This document shows positions 1-8,699 of a stretch of 64,000 bases of DNA, piece after piece; position 1 is the stretch's first letter; every line of letters begins with the position of its first letter. The notes beneath the pieces are model-generated. The model ran no database searches and was not told the DNA's origin. It saw only the letters and a list, made by a program, of their open reading frames with translations. The stretch comes from Mycobacterium sp. E2733. GTDB taxonomy: Bacteria; Actinomycetota; Actinomycetes; Mycobacteriales; Mycobacteriaceae. The stretch covers positions 124,001 to 188,000 of the forward strand of contig NZ_LZJZ01000083.1 of the NCBI RefSeq assembly GCF_001667585.1, read 5' to 3'. The translations under genes were made by a program, and so were the position numbers.

Positions 1-1
1 G

Positions 2-394
2 GCGGCGCTCGCCGCGCTGAACACGTGGGTGGGCACGGGCGCGCCACCGCCCAGCGCGGCACCCATGCAGGTGCGCGATGCCGATGGGCCGCAACCCGTT
101 CCGGACGCCAACGGCCTGGCGCAGGGCGGCGTCAGAACGCCGTGGGTCGACGTACCCGTCGCGCGAACCTCGGGACTCGGCGGTGAAGAGAGCGTCATGT
201 CGTCGCTCTTCGGCTCCGGCGAACTCTTCGACGTCGACACGCTGCGCCGGCTCTATCCGGCCGGAAAGGCACAGTACCTGGAACGCTTCACCGCCGCGCT
301 CGATGCGTCGATCCGCTGCGGGTTCATCCTGGCGGCGGACCGGGCCGAGATCCTCGAGCTGGCCGCCGCCACCTATCCCGCCGACCGCCCCTAG
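2..394 (+). CDS. Alpha/beta hydrolase domain protein, C-terminal part (5' end outside window)
   Basis: The frame is open from the first bases of the window to a TAG, so this is the last ~130 residues of a longer protein. The segment VRDADGPQPVPDANGLAQGG followed by RTPWVDVPVA resembles the C-terminal region of the large alpha/beta-hydrolase-domain family (Abhydrolase_10), whose members are often secreted or uncharacterised esterase-like proteins. No catalytic residues can be judged from this fragment. It ends convergently with the next gene, overlapping it by four bases. The family call is by recognition of the tail only and is moderate; an ATG at 29 exists but would give an implausible short protein. 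Confidence 0.6.
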   Translation, partial: AALAALNTWVGTGAPPPSAAPMQVRDADGPQPVPDANGLAQGGVRTPWVDVPVARTSGLGGEESVMSSLFGSGELFDVDTLRRLYPAGKAQYLERFTAALDASIRCGFILAADRAEILELAAATYPADRP

Positions 395-1524
395 AACAGG
401 CGGCTGTCCGGCGGCGGTCCCGCCACCGGGCGGACCAGGCCCACCCCGGTGATCGGCGGCAGGTCCAGCGCCGAAAGCAGCCCGGGTGGGGCCGCGCAAA
501 CCGTGGGGATGGCGTTGACCATCCGCGAGGCGCCGGCGATGCGCGCACCCAGGTCATGGTCGTGGTCTTCGGCCATCTCGAAATCGCATCGCATGCTTGG
601 AGATCCCTCGATCTCCACCCGATACAGGCCGCGCCCGGATGCGCCCCCGTAACCGAGCTCCTTCGGCGCGATCGAGATGTTCGGCTGCGGCCAGTCCGGT
701 GCGACGTCGTCGCGCATCCGGGTGACGTGGTCGAGGATGAAAGTTGGCTTCCCGCCGACGTATCCGGTCAACGTAGAGCGCATGGCCGCAATGGTCCCGG
801 CGGCGATGTGGCCGGTGGGCGTGTCGAAGGATTCAATGGCGGGAATCCGTTCATTGCTTTCCTCGATGTCGTCGATCTTCACCCCCAGTCCGGCGGCGAG
901 CTGGTGCAGGACGGGTCCCCAGCCGAAGGTGAAGATCCCGGGCTGGGCGGCAAACGCCCGGTATTCCGGTGGCTTGCCGAACCCGAGGATTTCGTACACC
1001 GCGGCCCGGTCCGGATAGGTGGCGTAGTTGAACATCTCCGTCACCCGCACCGAGTCGATCGACCGGGAAACCCCGGTAAGCACCAGCGGCAGAACGTCAT
1101 TGGCGAACCCGCTGTCGATGCCGGTGGTGAAGAACGACACACCGCCGTTGAGCGCGGCCTGCCGCAGCGGATCGGTGAACACGGCGTCCACTGCATCGGG
1201 AAAAACCAGCGGAACTACCGAACAGGACACCACGTTCTTACCGGCCCGCAGGATCGAGACCATGTCCGCGATGGCCTCCAGCGGCCGCAGGTTGGCGCCG
1301 GCGGCGTACACCACCGCGTCGGCGTCGCCGGCGAGCAGCGCCGCCGGGTCCTGAGTGGCCACCACCCCGACCGGCCCGGTTCCGCACAACTCGCCCGCGT
1401 CGCGGCCCGCCTTGGCGTCGCTGTGCACGACGAGGTCGACCAACTGCAATTCCGGGTGGTCGATCACGCCACGCAACGCGATCACTCCCATGGAGCCCGG
1501 CCCCCACACCCCCACCTTGATCAT
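391..1524 (-). CDS. DapB-N-terminal-domain-like NAD(P)-dependent oxidoreductase
   Basis: A 377-residue protein beginning MIKVGVWGPGSMG, a Rossmann GxGxxG nucleotide-binding fold of the dihydrodipicolinate-reductase N-terminal type. These long mycobacterial proteins are not true DapB (about 245 aa); they resemble amino-acid or diaminopentanoate dehydrogenase-like enzymes of unknown substrate. The ATG at 1524 was chosen because AGGAG lies about ten bases upstream and the Rossmann strand starts at once; the frame extends upstream to 1590 without a good site. It is divergent from the IclR regulator, which may control it. A paralogue of the same layout lies at 40424-41524 (shared features: GELCG near residue 45, DSGFANDVLP/DPGFANDLIP, a GxxAAPPG segment near the end). 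Confidence 0.75.
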   Translation of the reverse strand: MIKVGVWGPGSMGVIALRGVIDHPELQLVDLVVHSDAKAGRDAGELCGTGPVGVVATQDPAALLAGDADAVVYAAGANLRPLEAIADMVSILRAGKNVVSCSVVPLVFPDAVDAVFTDPLRQAALNGGVSFFTTGIDSGFANDVLPLVLTGVSRSIDSVRVTEMFNYATYPDRAAVYEILGFGKPPEYRAFAAQPGIFTFGWGPVLHQLAAGLGVKIDDIEESNERIPAIESFDTPTGHIAAGTIAAMRSTLTGYVGGKPTFILDHVTRMRDDVAPDWPQPNISIAPKELGYGGASGRGLYRVEIEGSPSMRCDFEMAEDHDHDLGARIAGASRMVNAIPTVCAAPPGLLSALDLPPITGVGLVRPVAGPPPDSRLF

Positions 1525-1535
1525 GACGGAGTATC

Positions 1536-1549
1536 TCCTAATATTAGGA
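1536..1549. promoter_or_regulatory. Perfect 14-bp palindrome between divergent oxidoreductase and IclR genes
   Basis: TCCTAATATTAGGA is a perfect inverted repeat in the short gap between the two divergent genes. Its core TAATATTA can be read as a -10-like TAATAT on either strand, and its edge is the AGGAG ribosome site of the oxidoreductase. This is a good candidate operator for the IclR protein, but no binding data are available. Confidence 0.5.
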
Positions 1550-2457
1550 TGCGTATTGTTGCATTTTGGACGGATCGTAGGGAGGCGCACATCGGTACGT
1601 CAACCGCCAAATCACGGCCCACCGCCCGCGTGATGAATCTGCTTGCCGCTCTGGCGGATTCCCCGTCCGGGCGCACGTCGGCCGAGCTGGCGAAGCGCTG
1701 CGCGATCAGTACCTCCACCTGCGCCCTGGTGCTGGCCGAGCTGGAGGGGCGCGCCTGGGTGGCGCGCCGCGATGATCGCCGGTACGTGCTGGGCAGTGGC
1801 CTGTTCGGGCTGGTGCACGGGCTGCGGGAGCAGTTCCCGCTGCTGGACCGGGGCCGCGAGGCGCTGCAGTTCCTGCACGAAGCGCTAGGCGCGGGCTGCT
1901 CGATGTCGAGAATCGGCGGCCGCCACCTGACCACCGTCGACGCGGTCGGCCATGGCACCGACGGCGGGCAGGCCGTCGGTCAGCGCTTCCCGATCGACCC
2001 GCCGTTCGGCCTGGTCGCGATGGCCTGGCGCGACGACGATTTCGTCCACGCCTGGCTGCACCGGGTGATGCCGCGGCTGACGAGGGCAGAAATCGCGGAA
2101 CACCAGCGGGTGCTCGCCGATATCCGCGCCCGCGGGTACGGCGCATGGCGGTTCGACGACACCCATCAGTCGCTGCACAACCGGCTGGCGGACGTGCTCG
2201 CCTCCCTCGAGCCGACGGCCCACGTCACCCGCCAGCTCACCACGCTGATGACGATGGTGACGCTGCGATCGGTCACCGAAACGCTCGAAACCGACCTTCC
2301 CACAGCGGAATTCGTGGTCCTGCCGGTCTTCGGCCGGGACGGGCAGCCAGAATACCAGATCGAGATCCACCTGGGCCGCTCCGCCGGGCTGACCCTGCCC
2401 GAGCTCGACGCCGCGCTCCGGCATGCCCAGGGGGTGCTCACCGCGACGGTGGCCTGA
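1549..2457 (+). CDS. IclR-family transcriptional regulator
   Basis: About 300 residues with an N-terminal winged helix (residues ~30-85: LAALADSPSGRTSAELAKRC, then a recognition helix around TSTCALVLAELEGR) and a C-terminal ligand domain of IclR type. The start is uncertain. ATG 1549 touches the palindrome and has no ribosome site, so it would be leaderless or misplaced; ATG 1633 or GTG 1630 would start at VMNLLAAL and still keep the whole helix-turn-helix. The open frame continues far upstream over the antisense oxidoreductase, which is an artefact of GC-rich DNA. By position it probably regulates the divergent DapB-N-like gene, an inference from arrangement only. Confidence 0.75.
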   Translation: MRIVAFWTDRREAHIGTSTAKSRPTARVMNLLAALADSPSGRTSAELAKRCAISTSTCALVLAELEGRAWVARRDDRRYVLGSGLFGLVHGLREQFPLLDRGREALQFLHEALGAGCSMSRIGGRHLTTVDAVGHGTDGGQAVGQRFPIDPPFGLVAMAWRDDDFVHAWLHRVMPRLTRAEIAEHQRVLADIRARGYGAWRFDDTHQSLHNRLADVLASLEPTAHVTRQLTTLMTMVTLRSVTETLETDLPTAEFVVLPVFGRDGQPEYQIEIHLGRSAGLTLPELDAALRHAQGVLTATVA

Positions 2458-2482
2458 CCGCGGCGCCGATTAGGCTGACGAC

Positions 2483-3208
2483 ATGGCAGCCCACGCGGAA
2501 GTGCGTCGCGCGGCCGCGCGGGCCGTCACCACCACGCCCTGGCTGACGTCCCGGCACTCGTTCTCGTTCGGCGAGCACTACGATCCGGACAACACCCACC
2601 ATGGGCTGCTCCTGGTGAACAACGACGACATCATCGCGCCCGGAACCGGATTCGACACCCATCCGCACCGGGACATGGAGATCGTGACCTGGGTCCTGCA
2701 GGGTCAACTGGCGCATCGGGACTCCATCGGCAATGGCGGCGTCATCTATCCGGGCCTGGCTCAGCGCATGTCGGCGGGCAGCGGAATCCTGCATTCGGAG
2801 ACGAACGACTCGTCCACGGAGCCAGTGCATTTCGTTCAGATGTGGGTGCTGCCCGACGAGGCCGGCATCGCCGCGGGCTATCAACAGCACGAGATCGACG
2901 CGAAGGTGTTGGACGGCACACTTGTGACGATCGCCTCAGGTATCCCCGGGCAAGACGGGGCGATCGCCCTACACAACCGCAATGCCGCACTGCACGCCGC
3001 GCGGTTGCGGGCCGGCGAGGCGGTGAGCCTACCGACAGCGCCGTACCTGCACTTATTCACGGCCCGGGGCGCCGTCACCTGCGAAGGCGTCGGCGACCTG
3101 CAGGAGGGTGACGCCGTTCGGTTCACCGACGGCGACGGCCGGCGGTTGACGGCCATCGAGCCAGCGGAACTGCTGCTCTGGGAGATGCACGCGAAGCTCG
3201 GTGACTGA
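2483..3208 (+). CDS. Pirin-family cupin protein (Rv0181c-like)
   Basis: A 241-residue bicupin of the pirin/YhhW type. The N-terminal half carries the metal-site pattern: DTHPHRDMEIVTWVLQG (His-x-His) and, about 40 residues on, SAGSGILHSE (His and Glu). Related proteins bind Fe(II) and some act as quercetin 2,3-dioxygenase-like enzymes; the substrate here is unknown. The length matches Rv0181c, and the gene sits next to the Rv0180c and lprO counterparts as in M. tuberculosis. A second, longer pirin of a different subtype lies at 55390-56373. Confidence 0.85.
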   Translation: MAAHAEVRRAAARAVTTTPWLTSRHSFSFGEHYDPDNTHHGLLLVNNDDIIAPGTGFDTHPHRDMEIVTWVLQGQLAHRDSIGNGGVIYPGLAQRMSAGSGILHSETNDSSTEPVHFVQMWVLPDEAGIAAGYQQHEIDAKVLDGTLVTIASGIPGQDGAIALHNRNAALHAARLRAGEAVSLPTAPYLHLFTARGAVTCEGVGDLQEGDAVRFTDGDGRRLTAIEPAELLLWEMHAKLGD

Positions 3209-3242
3209 GCCCATAGAGTGGGCGTGACAGACAGGAGCCGGC

Positions 3243-4625
3243 ATGTCTCAATCGCGACCGCAACACGCGGCGCCCAACCCCAACCGGAACATCAAGGCGG
3301 TCCGGACCGTACGGTTCTGGGCGGCGCCGCTCGTCATCACGTTGGCCCTGATGTCGGCGTTGTGCGCGCTCTACCTCGGCGGCATCGTCAACCCGATGAC
3401 CAACCTTCGGCACTTCCCCATCGCCGTGGTGAACGAGGATGCCGGACCGGCGGGCGCGGAGTTGACCGGCCGCTTGGTCAATGGGCTTGACAAGAACAAA
3501 TTCGACGTCCGCGTACTCACCCGCGACGCAGCCAAGCGCCAGCTGGACACCGGCCACGTGTACGGCTCGGTGCTGATACCGCCGAGCTTCTCGTCGAAGC
3601 TGCGGGACCTGGGGACGAGCGCCGTGCTGCCGGGCCATGCGGAACGGCCCGTCATCACGATTTCGACCAACCCGCGGGCCGGCACGCTCGGCTCCAGCAT
3701 CGCCAGCCAGACCCTGAACATGGCGATGGGTATGGCCAATGGCGAAGTGGGCGAACGGCTTATCGCCGAGGTCAAGGCGCAGACGGGCGGCGCCCCGATC
3801 GCCGGGGCCGCGGAGGTGGGCCTTGCCAGTCCGATCGACATCGAGTCGAAGGTGTACAACCCGCTGCCCAACGGCACCGGCAACGGGCTGTCGGCCTTCT
3901 ACTACGCGCTCTTGCTACTGCTCGCGGGGTTCACCGGCAGCATCGTGGTCAGCACGCTGGTCGATGCGTTACTCGGTTACGTACCGGCCGAATTCGGCCC
4001 GGTTTATCGCTTCGCCGAGCAAGTGCGAATTTCACGCTTTCAGACCCTGTTGCTCAAGTGGGCCATCATGGTGCTGCTGGGGCTGCTCACCTCGGCCGTC
4101 TACCTGGCGATCGCCCACGGGCTCGGCATGCCCATCGACCTCGGCTGGCAACTCTGGGCCTACGGGGTGTTCGCGATCGCCGCGGTGGGCATCACCTCCA
4201 GCTCGCTGCTCTCGGTGCTGGGCACGGGCGGCCTGCTGGTCAGCATGCTGATCTTCGTGATCCTCGGGTTGCCGTCGGCCGGCGCCACCGTCCCGCTGGA
4301 GGCGACGCCGCCGTTCTTCCGCTGGCTGGCCGAATTCGAGCCCATGCACCAGGTTTTCCTGGGCGCTCGGTCGCTGCTGTACTTCAAGGGGCACGCGGAT
4401 ACCGGGATATCCCAGGCGCTGATCATGACGTCGATCGGCCTCGTGATCGGCCTGCTGCTGGGCGGCATCATCACCCACCTGTACGACCGCAAGGGGTTCC
4501 ACCGGATTCCCGGGGCGGTCGAGATGGCGATCGCCATGGAGCACCAGGCCCAGCATCAGGCGCGCCGAAGCAAGCACGAACAGACGAGCGCCGCTGAGCT
4601 CGAAAGCTCAAGCGAGGAAACGTAA
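3243..4625 (+). CDS. ABC-2/YhgE-Pip-like integral membrane protein (Rv0180c-like)
   Basis: A 460-residue membrane protein with one N-terminal segment (residues ~25-45), a long extracytoplasmic region (~50-215, with PIAVVNEDAG), and a cluster of five or so C-terminal segments (~220-415) ending in a charged cytoplasmic tail. This is the topology of DUF3533/YhgE-type proteins related to ABC-2 exporters and type VII-associated proteins. It is the positional counterpart of the Rv0180c transmembrane protein. The function is unknown; transport or cell-wall export is only suggested by topology. ATG 3243 follows GACAGGAGCCGGC, a good ribosome site. lprO follows in the same direction after 106 bases. 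Confidence 0.8.
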   Translation: MSQSRPQHAAPNPNRNIKAVRTVRFWAAPLVITLALMSALCALYLGGIVNPMTNLRHFPIAVVNEDAGPAGAELTGRLVNGLDKNKFDVRVLTRDAAKRQLDTGHVYGSVLIPPSFSSKLRDLGTSAVLPGHAERPVITISTNPRAGTLGSSIASQTLNMAMGMANGEVGERLIAEVKAQTGGAPIAGAAEVGLASPIDIESKVYNPLPNGTGNGLSAFYYALLLLLAGFTGSIVVSTLVDALLGYVPAEFGPVYRFAEQVRISRFQTLLLKWAIMVLLGLLTSAVYLAIAHGLGMPIDLGWQLWAYGVFAIAAVGITSSSLLSVLGTGGLLVSMLIFVILGLPSAGATVPLEATPPFFRWLAEFEPMHQVFLGARSLLYFKGHADTGISQALIMTSIGLVIGLLLGGIITHLYDRKGFHRIPGAVEMAIAMEHQAQHQARRSKHEQTSAAELESSSEET

Positions 4626-4665
4626 TTCGAACGCCGCCCAAGTGTCATCCGCCCGTTATCTAGAT

Positions 4666-4688
4666 TGACAGTGTGACAGACGTGACAG
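4666..4688 (+). repeat. Three spaced TGACAG repeats upstream of lprO
   Basis: TGACAG occurs at 4666, 4674 and 4683, a direct repeat with 8-9 base steps just after a TATCTAGAT segment. It lies 43 bases before the GTG of lprO, in the only intergenic space between Rv0180c-like and lprO. It may be a regulator site or part of a promoter. Confidence 0.4.
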
Positions 4689-4731
4689 ATGATGTTGGTG
4701 TTGCATCCAGACCAGGGCGGAAAGGGCGATC

Positions 4732-5814
4732 GTGCTGACCCGACGCGCCAGCTTGCGCCGGCTGGTGGCCGGCTGCACCGCCGCGGTTGCGTGGGTCGCC
4801 CTGGCGTGCACGACGGGACAGCCGCTCGCGCACGCCGCCGACGGCCGCGACCTGCTGGCCAATGCCATCAACACCACCAAAGGTTCCTACCTGGTCTATA
4901 ACTTCGGCCCGGGTCACCCCGCGCCGATGCTCAACGCCGGTGGCAGCTGGTATGAGATGAACAACGGCGGCCACCTGATGATCATCAAGAATGCGGCGGG
5001 ACGGCTCTCGCCCCACCTGCTGGTCGACACCCATCGAGGCGATCAGGCGCGCTGCGAGAACAACCCCGGCGCACGCACCGGCGAGGGGCTCTGGCAGGCA
5101 TCGGAACTCTATTCCCCGCTGCAGGCGTGGCAACGGATGGGCCAACCGACGATCGCCGTCAACGCCAACTTCTTCGACGTGCGGGGTCAGAAGGCGGGCT
5201 CGTGGCGTCAGACCGGTTGCAGTTCACCGCTGGGCGCCTTCGTGGACAACACCCACGGCCAGGGCCGCGCCAATCAGGCCGTCACCGGCACCGTCGCCTA
5301 CCCCGGCAAGCAGGGCCTGTCGGGCGGCGGCGAAAGCTGGAGCGCCCTGACGACGATGATCCTGCCGTCCGGCGGTGCGCCCTACGTGGTGTGGCCCCGG
5401 GCCAAGAACGACTACGACTCCGCGACTCCCGTGGTCCAGGATCTGCTGAACAAGAACGAGCGGTTCGTCGCGGTGTCCGGCATCGGGCTGCTGGCGCCCG
5501 GCAACACCGGGCAGCTGCACGACGGCGGACCCAGCGCCGCGCGAACGGCTTTGGCGTACTCGAGGCAAAAAGACGAGATGTACGTCTTCGAGGGCGGCAG
5601 CTACACGCCGGACAACATGCAGGACCTGTTCCGCGGGCTGGGCAGCGACAACGCCGTCCTGCTCGACGGGGGCGGGTCGTCGGCCATTGTGTTGCGCCGC
5701 GACACCGGCGGCATGTGGGCCGGTGCGGGCTCGCCACGGGGATCCTGCGACACCCGGCAGGTGCTCTGCGATTCGCACGAGCGGGCGCTGCCCAGCTGGC
5801 TGGCCTTCAACTAG
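4732..5814 (+). CDS. lprO: LprO-like exported phosphodiester glycosidase-domain protein
   Basis: A 360-residue exported protein. The N terminus has TRRASLRR followed by a hydrophobic stretch (residues ~11-36), which suits a signal peptide with a Tat-like double arginine. Cysteines at residues 15 (VAGC) and 26 (ALAC) are possible lipidation sites, though neither gives an ideal lipobox. The body matches the NAGPA/phosphodiester glycosidase family: NANFFDVRG near the middle and LLDGGGSSAIVLR near the end. GTG 4732 is preceded by a GGAAAGGG site. It is the counterpart of Rv0179c (lprO). The substrate is unknown; its place beside the mce1 locus suggests an envelope role. Confidence 0.85.
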   Translation: MLTRRASLRRLVAGCTAAVAWVALACTTGQPLAHAADGRDLLANAINTTKGSYLVYNFGPGHPAPMLNAGGSWYEMNNGGHLMIIKNAAGRLSPHLLVDTHRGDQARCENNPGARTGEGLWQASELYSPLQAWQRMGQPTIAVNANFFDVRGQKAGSWRQTGCSSPLGAFVDNTHGQGRANQAVTGTVAYPGKQGLSGGGESWSALTTMILPSGGAPYVVWPRAKNDYDSATPVVQDLLNKNERFVAVSGIGLLAPGNTGQLHDGGPSAARTALAYSRQKDEMYVFEGGSYTPDNMQDLFRGLGSDNAVLLDGGGSSAIVLRRDTGGMWAGAGSPRGSCDTRQVLCDSHERALPSWLAFN

Positions 5815-6481
5815 CCCGGCCCAAGCGGAAGATCAGGAGGCTGGCCGCCACCACCGCCGCCGTCACGGCGAACACCGGCGCCACGACGAATCGTGACATC
5901 GTCGCTCCCAGAAAAGCGCCGGCACACATCGTCGCGACGACGCCCAGACGCAATGTTTGACGGTCGCCCGTGCCGCCGGCCAGGCGGCTGTCCAGGCCGA
6001 GGCTGACGATCGTCGACGTCAGCACCGTAGTGGACAGCTCCTGGATGCCGAATTGGCGGGCGCTCGAGTGCTGCAGACCGAACGTGACCGCGAGGATGCC
6101 GATCAGGATCAGCTTGGTGTTGTCGTGATACCGCAGGGTCCCGGCGCCGGCCAGGATCGCCAACGCCACCAAAAGCGTGATCTCCGTTGCCAATACGGTG
6201 GTGATCCAGCTTCGCGTCCGGTCAGCGAAGTGCCGGGATATCCGGCCACTGAGGATCGTGGCGCAGACGAAGGTGGGCAGCGCCACCACGACCGCCGTCA
6301 GGTCGATGCTGGTCCTGGGCGCCGGCCAAAAGCCCAGGAAGATCACGTTTCCCGTCATGTTGGCGACGAACACGTGGCCGAGCACCAGGATGCTGATCGA
6401 GTCGGCCAGGCCGGTGGCGAAGGTCAACAGCAACAACGCCGCGACGGTCGATCGCTCCGACACCGGCGAAGTAACGGCCAT
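5807..6481 (-). CDS. YoaK/DUF1275-family membrane protein
   Basis: A 224-residue hydrophobic protein with about six membrane segments. The opening region, TGLADSISILVLGHVFVANM followed by TGNVIFLG, is the hallmark of the DUF1275 (YoaK) family, of unknown transport or signalling role. Its stop overlaps the lprO stop by eight bases in convergent arrangement, and it ends the minus-strand run of genes after the mce1 operon. M. tuberculosis has no gene here between lprO and Rv0178, so it is an insertion or an M. tuberculosis loss. Confidence 0.8.
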   Translation of the reverse strand: MAVTSPVSERSTVAALLLLTFATGLADSISILVLGHVFVANMTGNVIFLGFWPAPRTSIDLTAVVVALPTFVCATILSGRISRHFADRTRSWITTVLATEITLLVALAILAGAGTLRYHDNTKLILIGILAVTFGLQHSSARQFGIQELSTTVLTSTIVSLGLDSRLAGGTGDRQTLRLGVVATMCAGAFLGATMSRFVVAPVFAVTAAVVAASLLIFRLGRAS

Positions 6482-6499
6482 GGGTCGCAGCAGACCGCG

Positions 6500-7210
6500 C
6501 TAGACGTGCGGCGTCAAATCCAGCGACGTGATCGTCGTCATCCTAGTCACCAGCCAGCGGCTCTTCACGCGCTTCAGGAACAGCCGGTAGGACAGGTACT
6601 TCAGCGACGGCACGTTCTTGGTCAGCGGGCTGGTGGACGTGGTGTTGGTGTACACGATGACAACTGCATTGGCATCGTCGATCGTCTCGACCGCCGCGCC
6701 GGTGACATCGGTGTGGTTGGTGATCTTGGCCTGCTTGTTGGGGGCCACGATGGCGTCGACGAACTTGCGGTACTGCGCCTCGAAATCCCCACTGAGGTAG
6801 CGAGAGGCGCGGTCGGCGAGGGTGTCCATGTTCTCCGGCGTGTACGTCCACAGGGTGGTGATCGCGTCGGCCGCGGTCCGCGCCACTTTGAGTTTCGTCG
6901 CCGCGGCGGCCCGATCGCTCAGGTACGGCTGCACCGCCGCGCCGGCGAACGCCGCCGAGCCGACGAACAGCAAAGCGGCCACGACGACCGTGATGCCCAG
7001 CCGCTTACCGGCCAGCCATTTGCGGCGTTTGCGACCGGCGGGTTGCGCCTCGGCCGCCTCGGCGTCACCGCCGTCCGCGGTGGATTCCGCTGCGGCAGTG
7101 GCGTCCTCGTCGGCGGTCGACGACTCGGTGCGCACCTCGGTCGGCGCCTCCTCCGAGGCGGCGCTCCCGTCGGCGGCTAGATCACCTGCTGCAGGTTGCT
7201 GATCTTCCAC
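6500..7210 (-). CDS. Mce1-associated membrane protein (Rv0178-like)
   Basis: About 236 residues: an acidic low-complexity N terminus rich in E, A, S and T (residues ~10-70), a basic KRRKW stretch, one membrane segment (~75-97), and a small extracytoplasmic NTF2-like domain ending with LDLTPHV. GTG 7210 (VEDQQPAAGD) is chosen because AGGAAGG lies just upstream; ATG 7261 is an alternative. It overlaps the Rv0177-like gene by 34 bases and is the last gene of the mce1 operon. Mce-associated proteins of this kind are thought to stabilise or assist Mce transporters; this is family knowledge, not seen directly. Confidence 0.8.
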   Translation of the reverse strand: MEDQQPAAGDLAADGSAASEEAPTEVRTESSTADEDATAAAESTADGGDAEAAEAQPAGRKRRKWLAGKRLGITVVVAALLFVGSAAFAGAAVQPYLSDRAAAATKLKVARTAADAITTLWTYTPENMDTLADRASRYLSGDFEAQYRKFVDAIVAPNKQAKITNHTDVTGAAVETIDDANAVVIVYTNTTSTSPLTKNVPSLKYLSYRLFLKRVKSRWLVTRMTTITSLDLTPHV

Positions 7211-7731
7211 TGATTTCCTTCCTGCGTGGCGGTCGCCGTCCACCGATTGGCGTTCTCCCAAACCTGTTTACCGTCCGGCGATTTGGAGCTGACCGAGGTG
7301 GCCACGATGACGGTGACGCTGCCGTCGTCGTTCCATCGCTCCACCCCTGCGTCCAAGACGGTGCCGGTGGCCGGTTCCGCCCGGGCCACCTGCAGCAAGA
7401 TCTCGTTCGCCTTGTCGCGGTACTCCTTGGCGAAGTCGCCGGTTGCCTGGGAGAGCACCCGCGTCACGTAGTCATTGGCATGGAATGGATCGATGGAGGT
7501 GAACTGCGCCATGAAGCCGGTCACGTAGCTGAGCACCTCGCGATTCTTCGACGCGGCGCGCTCGCGGGTTTCATGGTTGACGAGCATCAGGGCGCACACC
7601 GTGATCGCGGCCGTCATGACGAGCGCGGCGATGGCGGTGGCCAGCGGCAGGCCCCACGGCCGTGCCCGCGGGACCGGATGCGGGACCAGCAGCGGCTCCT
7701 CGCCCGGCTGAAACTTGCGGCGCGGGCTCAT
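7177..7731 (-). CDS. Mce1-associated protein (Rv0177-like)
   Basis: A 184-residue protein, the same length as Rv0177. It has a short basic cytoplasmic N terminus (MSPRRKFQPGEEPL), one membrane segment (residues ~30-53) and an extracytoplasmic domain with the alpha+beta NTF2-like pattern seen in Mce-associated proteins. Its start overlaps the preceding gene by four bases, so translation is probably coupled. No enzymatic motif is visible. It is probably an accessory factor for the Mce1 lipid importer. Confidence 0.85.
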   Translation of the reverse strand: MSPRRKFQPGEEPLLVPHPVPRARPWGLPLATAIAALVMTAAITVCALMLVNHETRERAASKNREVLSYVTGFMAQFTSIDPFHANDYVTRVLSQATGDFAKEYRDKANEILLQVARAEPATGTVLDAGVERWNDDGSVTVIVATSVSSKSPDGKQVWENANRWTATATQEGNQWKISNLQQVI

Positions 7732-8699
7732 TTTCCGCTCCCGGGCGGTTTGGGCTTGGTGAGCACCGTGAGATCGTCGACGAGCCAGCGGCCGCCGCCG
7801 TCTTTAACGAAAGCCACCCGAACGGTGGCGGAGATGTAGCGTTCATCGGGCGCCGCGCCGCGCCGCCCCTGCATGAACATCAGCATCGTCGCGCGATTGG
7901 GCGACGCGGACTGGATCGCGTGGTCGGTCACCCAGTACTCGTTGATGACCGGCTTGCCCTTCTGTACCACGTCCTGCTGGTCGGCCAGCTGCCTCCGGTA
8001 TTTGTCGGTCGCCAACGACAGGGCTCGGGCAAAGTCGTCGTGCAACGATTTCGGGTCGTAGGTCAGCATCTGCGCGACGATCTTCGGGCCCTGCGTGTCA
8101 AGCTGTGCCCGCGTTTGGTCGGTGGCCCGATCCCGGGAGAACACGGCCCCATAGCTCATCGCCGCACCCGCGAGGCACAATGCCGCCGCACCCAGTACCA
8201 CCACCGTCGTCCACCGCCGCACGTTGAACGCCGGCTCGGCCGATTCCCGCCGCCGCACTTCGGTACGCAGCAGCATGTCTGCGAAGGTGCGGCGCCCCGA
8301 ATCCCACAGCGGCCAAAGCCATCCCACCACCGATACGGTGTCGAGCAGGTGTGCCGTATCCCGGAGCAGCAGCCCCCATGGGCCGATCGGTTCGCCATCG
8401 CGCCGCACCACCGCAATGCCGAATAGTGCCCGTCCCACGCTCCAGCCGGTGATCGTCGGAAGCAGCAACCGGTTCACCAGCACCAGCAGGACGACGACCC
8501 CGATGACCGCGATGGACAGCCACCACCACACGCCGCCGGCGGGCACGGTGAAACAGGCCAGCGCCATCGTCGCCATCGCGGCGATACCGGGCAGCACATC
8601 TATGGCGAGCGCGCCGGCGCGAACATGCCAGGGCGCCAACGGTTTCCGCGGGGACTCCTGGACGGCCGTGGCCGGTGGCTTCTCGACCACCACCGTCAC
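7728..8699 (-). CDS. Mce1-associated protein with RDD membrane domain (Rv0176-like)
   Basis: A 323-residue protein made of two parts. Residues ~20-150 form an RDD-type domain with two or three membrane segments (RAGALAIDVLPG at the start, SVGRALFGIAVVRRDG in the middle). After a further membrane segment at ~165-185, residues ~190-320 form the extracytoplasmic NTF2-like domain found in the neighbouring Mce-associated proteins. The length agrees with Rv0176. It overlaps its neighbours by four bases on both sides, so it belongs to one translationally coupled block. Confidence 0.85.
   Translation of the reverse strand: MTVVVEKPPATAVQESPRKPLAPWHVRAGALAIDVLPGIAAMATMALACFTVPAGGVWWWLSIAVIGVVVLLVLVNRLLLPTITGWSVGRALFGIAVVRRDGEPIGPWGLLLRDTAHLLDTVSVVGWLWPLWDSGRRTFADMLLRTEVRRRESAEPAFNVRRWTTVVVLGAAALCLAGAAMSYGAVFSRDRATDQTRAQLDTQGPKIVAQMLTYDPKSLHDDFARALSLATDKYRRQLADQQDVVQKGKPVINEYWVTDHAIQSASPNRATMLMFMQGRRGAAPDERYISATVRVAFVKDGGGRWLVDDLTVLTKPKPPGSGK

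Noticed and set aside
556..1548. Long open plus-strand frame upstream of the IclR gene (over 300 codons)
   Set aside because: It is antisense to the oxidoreductase and lacks a domain; high GC creates such open frames. Only the part from 1549 has IclR motifs.
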